Source of the DNA: Bacillota bacterium | Lineage (GTDB): Bacteria > Bacillota > Clostridia > DSM-8532 | Length of the DNA stretch: 16,861 bases | NCBI GenBank assembly: GCA_023410885.1 | Contig: JAEYPI010000194.1 | Span: 1 to 16,861, forward strand | Direction of reading: 5' to 3' | In this document: piece after piece, positions 12,484 to 16,861 of the stretch | Position numbering within the stretch: position 1 is the stretch's first letter | Layout: the number at the start of each line of letters is the position of its first letter | Position numbers and translations under genes: made by a program | Notes under the pieces: generated by a model | The model's input: only the letters and a program-made list of their open reading frames with translations | What the model was told of the DNA's origin: nothing | The model's database searches: none

Positions 12484-13238
12484 AACCTATTTTAAGGCTT
12501 GATAAGGTTTGCAAACGCTTTGGTGGTGTTGTTGCCGCCGATGATGTTACTTTTTCCGTTAAACCTGGAGAGGTTCACGGGTTGATTGGGCCAAACGGTG
12601 CGGGAAAAAGTACCCTGATGAATCTCATTAGCGGTATTTATACCCCCGATAGTGGTTCCGTATATTTAAATGAAGAGGATATTTCAAATGTTCCTTCCCA
12701 TATGCGTGCGCGTAAGGGAATAGGACGTACCTTTCAAACACCTCGTTTTCTTCAGCGTTCAAGCATAAAAGATAACTTGCTGTTAGGAACCGACCTTGCC
12801 AATCAATTTGGCTATTTGAAAAGCTATTTTGGCAAAAAGGGTTCTGACTTTGAAAATGAGCTTGCAGATTTGATGAAGATGGTTGACTTTACCTTTGACT
12901 GGGAGGACGATATCTCTGCGTTGGCTTATGGACAAAGAAAGCAGTTGGAAATTATCCGTTCCATGCTGGCTCATCCTAAAATCATGCTGGTAGACGAGCC
13001 TGCCGCAGGTCTGAATAACAAGGAAATTGATGACGTTATGGCTCTTCTGAATCTAGCTGCTAAAGAACGCGGCATAGGCGTTTTGTTGATTGAGCACTCC
13101 ATGGATATGATTATGAACATTTGTGAGGAAATTGTAGTTATTTGCTTCGGAAAGGTTATCGGCCAAGGCACCCCTGCCCAGATTTCATGTAACGAAGCGG
13201 TTATCGAGGCTTATTTGGGGAGGGATCTCAATGCTTAA
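12480..13238 (+). CDS. LivG-type ABC transporter ATPase
   Basis: A 252-aa cytosolic ATPase of the HAAT importer. It has Walker A GPNGAGKST (37-45), the Q-loop region GRTFQTPRF with LivG-typical ARKGIGRTFQ, the signature ALAYGQRKQLE (147-157) in place of LSGGQ, which is usual for LivG, Walker B IMLVDEPAAGL (168-178), and the switch histidine in LLIEHSMDMI. Its start overlaps the LivM-type stop as ATGA, and its end overlaps the LivF-type gene by 8 bp. Confidence 0.95.
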   Translation: MKPILRLDKVCKRFGGVVAADDVTFSVKPGEVHGLIGPNGAGKSTLMNLISGIYTPDSGSVYLNEEDISNVPSHMRARKGIGRTFQTPRFLQRSSIKDNLLLGTDLANQFGYLKSYFGKKGSDFENELADLMKMVDFTFDWEDDISALAYGQRKQLEIIRSMLAHPKIMLVDEPAAGLNNKEIDDVMALLNLAAKERGIGVLLIEHSMDMIMNICEEIVVICFGKVIGQGTPAQISCNEAVIEAYLGRDLNA

Positions 13239-13968
13239 AATTAAAGATTTGCATGCATATTATGGCCCCATTGAGGCACTTAAAGGGATTGACTTGACCG
13301 TTGAAAAAGGCAAAATTACATGTTTGATTGGCAGTAACGGTGCAGGGAAAACCACATTACTTAAGGCCATCTCGGGCATGATTAAGCGAACCGGGTCCAT
13401 CAAATTTGATGATAAAGAAGATATCATTGATAAGAAGCCCCGTTATATCGCAAGAAGCAGAATAATTCACGTTCCCGAGGGACGTCACATATTCCCAGGA
13501 CTTTCAGTACGTAACAATCTTGAGGTAGGCACCATCAACTGGCATGGCTTCTTTGGTACACAGCCCTATGTAAAAGAGATTGAAGAGGTATATAATCTGT
13601 TTCCTCGTCTAAGAGAGAGAAAGGACCAGCTTGGCTGGAGTCTTTCGGGTGGCGAACAGCAGATGCTGGCTATTGGACGTGCCATGATGGCAAGACCCAA
13701 GGTTTTGATGCTGGACGAGCCCTCGATGGGTCTTGCGCCACTGGTTATTGCAGAGCTCTTTGAAAAGATTGTCGAGATTAACAAGCAAGGTATACCCATT
13801 TTGTTGGTTGAACAAAATGCGCGCCTTGCACTGGAAATATCCGACTATGCTTATATTATTGATGGTGGCCGCGTTATATTAAGCGGACCGGCAAAAGAAC
13901 TTAAAAACGACCCTAGGGTTATAGAAGCTTATCTTGGTAAATTTGCCAAAGGAGGATGTCAAAAATGA
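13231..13968 (+). CDS. LivF-type ABC transporter ATPase
   Basis: A 245-aa second ATPase of the importer. It has Walker A GSNGAGKTT (34-42), the LivF-typical VPEGRHIFPGLSVRNNLEVG (81-100), a full LSGGEQQML signature (138-146), Walker B VLMLDEPSMGLAP and the switch His-equivalent region LLVEQNARLALE, where LivF proteins carry Gln. GGGGAGGG lies before ATG 13231, inside the livG end. Its TGA (13966-13968) overlaps the ATG of the dehydrogenase gene, so the transporter and the first catabolic enzyme are translationally coupled. Confidence 0.95.
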   Translation: MLKIKDLHAYYGPIEALKGIDLTVEKGKITCLIGSNGAGKTTLLKAISGMIKRTGSIKFDDKEDIIDKKPRYIARSRIIHVPEGRHIFPGLSVRNNLEVGTINWHGFFGTQPYVKEIEEVYNLFPRLRERKDQLGWSLSGGEQQMLAIGRAMMARPKVLMLDEPSMGLAPLVIAELFEKIVEINKQGIPILLVEQNARLALEISDYAYIIDGGRVILSGPAKELKNDPRVIEAYLGKFAKGGCQK

Positions 13969-14927
13969 GAAAGATCGTTGTATTAGACGGGTATACTGAA
14001 AATCCGGGTGATTTGTCCTGGAATGCACTGGAGGCTTTAGGGGAGCTTACTATATATGATCGTACGCCTGCCGACCAGATTGTATCACGCATAGGAGATG
14101 CTGAATATATCTACACTAACAAAACCCCTATTACCAAAGAGACTCTGGATGCATGCCCTCAATTGAAGTTTATTGGGGTTCTGGCAACCGGTTATAACGT
14201 AGTTGATGTTAACGCAGCTAAAGAGAAGGGTGTTGCTGTGGCAAACATCCCTACCTATGGCACATCAGCAGTAGCACAGTTCGTATTTGCACTGCTGCTT
14301 GAGATTTGCCACCATGTTGGTGCTCACGGAGATGCTGTAAAAGCTGGGGATTGGACAAACTGCCCGGACTTCTGCTTCTGGAATTATCCTCTGATCGAGC
14401 TTGCCGGCAAAACTATGGGTATCATCGGATATGGCCGTATCGGTCAGAACACTGCTAGAATTGCAGTTGCTCTGGGCATGAAGGTATTGGCCTATGACGA
14501 ATTCCCAAATAAATCTCTTGAGACCGAGGATATCAAAGTAGTGGGTCTGGATGAGCTTCTTGCAAATTCTGACGTGATTTCACTCCACTGCCCGCTGTTC
14601 CCCTCAACTCAAGGTATGATCAACAAATCATCCATTGCTAAGATGAAGGATGGCGTTATTATTATCAATACTTCACGTGGGCCACTGATTAATGAAGCTG
14701 ACCTCAAAGAAGCACTTGATTCCGGAAAGGTTTTTGCTGCCGGCGTTGACGTAGTTTCTACCGAACCTATCAAGGCTGATAACGTTCTCCTATCTTGCAA
14801 GAACTGCATTATTACACCTCATATCGCATGGGCTCCTAAAGAATCCCGTCAACGTTTGATGGATATTGCAGTTGACAACCTCAAGCAGTTTATTGACGGA
14901 AAGCCCGTAAATGTTGTAAACGCATAA
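13965..14927 (+). CDS. D-isomer-specific 2-hydroxyacid dehydrogenase (glycerate dehydrogenase / hydroxypyruvate reductase-like)
   Basis: A 320-aa NAD-type oxidoreductase that interconverts a 2-hydroxyacid and a 2-oxoacid. Split catalytic domains flank a Rossmann core with GYGRIG (155-160); Asp178 after the second strand favours NAD over NADP. Catalytic residues are Arg238 (NTSRGP), Glu267 (STEP) and His286 (TPHIAW). The overall pattern (LKFIGVLATGYNVVD, IPTYGTSAVAQF) is closest to glycerate dehydrogenases. I chose ATG 13965, which has GGAGG 9 nt upstream and an ATGA overlap with livF; ATG 13956 abuts the ribosome site. Coupling to the importer suggests that it acts on the imported compound or an early product. 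The exact substrate is unknown. Confidence 0.92.
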   Translation: MRKIVVLDGYTENPGDLSWNALEALGELTIYDRTPADQIVSRIGDAEYIYTNKTPITKETLDACPQLKFIGVLATGYNVVDVNAAKEKGVAVANIPTYGTSAVAQFVFALLLEICHHVGAHGDAVKAGDWTNCPDFCFWNYPLIELAGKTMGIIGYGRIGQNTARIAVALGMKVLAYDEFPNKSLETEDIKVVGLDELLANSDVISLHCPLFPSTQGMINKSSIAKMKDGVIIINTSRGPLINEADLKEALDSGKVFAAGVDVVSTEPIKADNVLLSCKNCIITPHIAWAPKESRQRLMDIAVDNLKQFIDGKPVNVVNA

Positions 14928-14958
14928 TTTGAGCTTCTCGTTAAAATGATATGTTTCA

Positions 14959-14988
14959 GCTTAATCTGCCTTAAAAAGCAGATTAAGC
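14959..14988 (+). promoter_or_regulatory. Perfect intercistronic hairpin
   Basis: GCTTAATCTGC (14959-14969) and GCAGATTAAGC (14978-14988) are perfect 11-bp arms around an 8-nt loop, between the dehydrogenase stop and the next ribosome site (AAGGGAG, 14993-14999). No T-run follows, so it is more likely an mRNA-stabilising or processing element than a terminator. Confidence 0.55.
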
Positions 14989-15007
14989 GTTGAAGGGAGA
15001 AATGAAA

Positions 15008-15919
15008 ATGGTTGAGTCAATTAAAAAGTACATGAAAGTGGGTCTTATCCATTTTATGGCTTATCCTAGCACTATGAAGGGTGAGGGACCTATTGAAGAA
15101 ACAGTCAAGAAGGTTATTCTTGATGATTATTTTGATGCTATTGAGATTACGCACATAAAGGATACACAGGCAAGAGCCAACGTTAAGAAAATGTTGGATT
15201 CTTCTCACATGGTATCCGCATACGGCGGTCAACCCAGATTGCTTACAACAGGCAGCAACATCAATAGCCTTGATGAGGCAAAGCGCTTAGAAGCCCTTGC
15301 TATTTTGAAGGCAGGTGTGGATGAAGCCTATGAAATGGGCTGCACAGGCTTTGGTTTCCTTTCCGGAAAATATGAGGAGGCCACAAAGGAAGATTCTTAC
15401 CAGGCTCTTGTTAAATCAACAAGAGAACTTTGTGCTTATGTAAAATCAAAAGGCGACATGAAGGTGGCTTTGGAAGTATTTGACTATGATATAGACAAGA
15501 AGTCACTCATTGGTCCTGTTGATATGGCTAAGAGATTTGCTGAGGAAATCAGACGCGAGTTTGACAACTTTGGTTTGATGGTTGACCTCTCCCATATCCC
15601 CATGATTCATGAGAGTAATGAAGAAAACCTGATTCCAATTAAGGATTACATTATTCATGCCCATATGGGTAACACAGTTATCAAAGATCCCAGCTGTGAA
15701 GCTTATGGTGATATGCACCCACGCTTTGGTTTCCCCAACAGTGAGAATGATGTTGACGAATTAGTTGAATATTTGAGAACACTGATCAAGATCGGATTTA
15801 TCAGCGAAGAAAGACGTCCTATCGTCAGCTTTGAGGTTAAGCCTTGGGGCGATGAGGACCCGGACATCGTTATTGCAAATGCGAAGCGTACATTGAATCT
15901 TGCTTGGGCAAGGGTTTAA
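15008..15919 (+). CDS. Sugar phosphate isomerase/epimerase family TIM-barrel protein (xylose isomerase-like)
   Basis: A 303-aa cytosolic TIM barrel of the AP-endonuclease-2/xylose-isomerase-like superfamily, which includes hydroxypyruvate isomerases, tagatose/psicose epimerases and inosose dehydratases. The expected divalent-metal ligands are visible as Glu156 (ALEVFD), Asp193 (VDLSHIP), His219 (IHAHMG) and Glu276 (SFEVKPWG). MHPRFGFPNSENDVDELVEYLRTL is a typical late-barrel segment. The start at ATG 15008 lies 8 nt from GGGAG; ATG 15002 is too close. It sits between two dehydrogenases in an apparent catabolic operon, so an aldose-ketose, epimerase or dehydratase role on a hydroxylated acid or sugar is inferred. 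The substrate is unknown. Confidence 0.88.
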   Translation: MVESIKKYMKVGLIHFMAYPSTMKGEGPIEETVKKVILDDYFDAIEITHIKDTQARANVKKMLDSSHMVSAYGGQPRLLTTGSNINSLDEAKRLEALAILKAGVDEAYEMGCTGFGFLSGKYEEATKEDSYQALVKSTRELCAYVKSKGDMKVALEVFDYDIDKKSLIGPVDMAKRFAEEIRREFDNFGLMVDLSHIPMIHESNEENLIPIKDYIIHAHMGNTVIKDPSCEAYGDMHPRFGFPNSENDVDELVEYLRTLIKIGFISEERRPIVSFEVKPWGDEDPDIVIANAKRTLNLAWARV

Positions 15920-15937
15920 GCTTAGCATTTAGCTTAA
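15916..15937 (+). terminator. Weak hairpin overlapping the isomerase stop
   Basis: TTAAGCT (15916-15922) and AGCTTAA (15931-15937) are perfect 7-bp arms around an 8-nt loop, followed by GTTTTATAG. The left arm includes the stop codon. It could attenuate transcription into the next gene or simply stabilise the mRNA end. Confidence 0.4.
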
Positions 15938-15975
15938 GTTTTATAGAGAAAAGTACTTGATAGGTGGGGTGTACT

Positions 15976-16861
15976 ATGAAAGCATTAGTTAAGTATGCTG
16001 CTGGTCCTGGAAATATGGAAATTCGTGATATTCCGGAACCAACCGCACAAGCAGGAGAAATTAAAATTAGAGTTTCGGAAGCAGGCATCTGCGGATCTGA
16101 CCTGCATATTTATCACAGCGATATTGCCATTCCCGTCAATCCACCGGTTGTTACCGGCCATGAATTTTCGGGTAAGATCGCTCAGGTTGGTGAAGGTGTT
16201 ACCGGTTTTCAAGTAGGTGATCGTGTTGTTAGTGAGACCGCCTATCATTACTGCGGCGTATGTCATTTTTGCCGTGAGGGCTTCTACAATTTGTGTGTAG
16301 AGAGAAAGACCCTGGGATACTGGTACAATGGTGTCTTTACAGATTACGTGGTAGTTCCTTCGGCAAGGGTACATAAAATACCCGATAATGTATCGGATAC
16401 TGCCGCTGCTATGACTGAGCCCTTGGCTTGTGTTTGCCACGCAGTCTACGATCTATGCAAGATTGTTCCTGGGGATCTGGTTCTAGTATCCGGCCCGGGT
16501 GCAGTTGGCTTAATGGCAATGCAGGTCGCCAAGGCCCATGGTGCTACCGTTATTGTAAGCGGTACCAACATTGATATACCAAGGCTTGAAATGGCAAAAA
16601 GGCTGGGTGCAGACTATACAGTGAACCTTCAGGAGCAAAATCTAGAGGAACTGGTTAACAAGCTATCCAACAACTATGGTGTAGATGTGGTTCTGGAATG
16701 TTCCGGTGCTGCTCCTGCCATTGACACAGGCCTTAAGCTCATCAAAAAGCGCGGCTATTTCACACAAATTGGATTGCCGGGTAAAAAGGTTGAGTTTGAC
16801 GTTGAAAAAGTCTGTTACAAGGAATTACATTTTTCCGGCTCCCTTGGTTCAAGAAACCATA
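15976..16861 (+). CDS. Zn-dependent alcohol/polyol dehydrogenase (MDR family), cut by the right edge
   Basis: The first 295 residues of a medium-chain dehydrogenase of the sorbitol/threonine dehydrogenase type; the full family length is about 340-350. Catalytic zinc ligands are Cys39 (ICGSD), His62-Glu63 (GHEFSG) and Glu148 (TEPLAC). The structural zinc site has Cys93, Cys96, Cys99 and Cys107 in C-x2-C-x2-C-x7-C spacing. The Rossmann motif is GPGAVG (173-178). It oxidises a secondary hydroxyl with NAD(P); the polyol or hydroxyacid substrate is unknown. ATG 15976 follows GGTGGGG. It lies 56 bp after the isomerase gene and probably belongs to the same operon. No frameshift is seen before the edge. 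Confidence 0.92.
   Translation, partial: MKALVKYAAGPGNMEIRDIPEPTAQAGEIKIRVSEAGICGSDLHIYHSDIAIPVNPPVVTGHEFSGKIAQVGEGVTGFQVGDRVVSETAYHYCGVCHFCREGFYNLCVERKTLGYWYNGVFTDYVVVPSARVHKIPDNVSDTAAAMTEPLACVCHAVYDLCKIVPGDLVLVSGPGAVGLMAMQVAKAHGATVIVSGTNIDIPRLEMAKRLGADYTVNLQEQNLEELVNKLSNNYGVDVVLECSGAAPAIDTGLKLIKKRGYFTQIGLPGKKVEFDVEKVCYKELHFSGSLGSRNH

Noticed and set aside
15985..16440. 151-codon minus-strand frame antisense to the Zn dehydrogenase
   Set aside because: The + strand frame has all MDR zinc and nucleotide motifs; the antisense frame has none of a known family.

Overview
The window looks like a piece of a low-to-medium GC Clostridia (Firmicutes) chromosome. The reasons are strong purine-rich Shine-Dalgarno sites, AT-rich intergenic DNA with TTGACA/TATAAT-type promoters, a DUF896 (YnzC-type) protein, methylglyoxal synthase, a minimal CcdA plus TlpA redox pair, and a lipoprotein-based ABC importer. 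The genus cannot be fixed from sequence alone. No rRNA, tRNA, CRISPR array, transposase or phage gene is visible.

Layout. Bases 1-272 hold the probable 3' end of a + strand gene and two terminator-like hairpins. Bases 273-4088 are minus-strand genes: DUF896, then methylglyoxal synthase (mgsA) 38 bp downstream of a large leaderless GH9-type glycoside hydrolase. Bases 4259-6010 run on the + strand: a 62-aa basic protein of unknown function, then ccdA and a membrane-anchored TlpA-like thioredoxin. dinB (DNA polymerase IV, 7405-6083) converges on that pair. From 7598 to the right edge lies what looks like one catabolic locus on the + strand: a FadR/FCD-type GntR regulator, a type I solute-binding lipoprotein, two LivH/LivM-type permeases, two LivG/LivF-type ATPases, a D-2-hydroxyacid dehydrogenase, a xylose-isomerase-like TIM-barrel enzyme and a Zn-dependent alcohol/polyol dehydrogenase cut by the edge. 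Several of these genes overlap or are nearly contiguous, so co-transcription is likely. The enzymes suggest that the branched-chain-amino-acid-type importer here carries a hydroxyacid, sugar acid or polyol; this is an inference.

The most unusual signal is a short dispersed repeat found at three unrelated places: inside ccdA, at the 3' end of dinB, and between the solute-binding protein and livH genes. Units share the 13-mer GGTCGAGGCTTGT (three exact copies, plus diverged ones) followed by a small hairpin. In the two genic loci the hairpin arms differ in sequence but stay complementary. There the units come as tandem pairs with periods of 45 and 48 bp, both multiples of three, and are read in the same orientation and frame, so both proteins carry a PQAST(R/Q) peptide. 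This looks like a protein-tolerated palindromic mobile repeat, similar in behaviour to the Rickettsia palindromic elements but of unrelated sequence.

A second signal is a possible regulon. GTACGAYGT lies just downstream of the predicted promoters of both the GntR regulator and the binding-protein gene. In the latter it sits within a perfect 12-bp palindrome.
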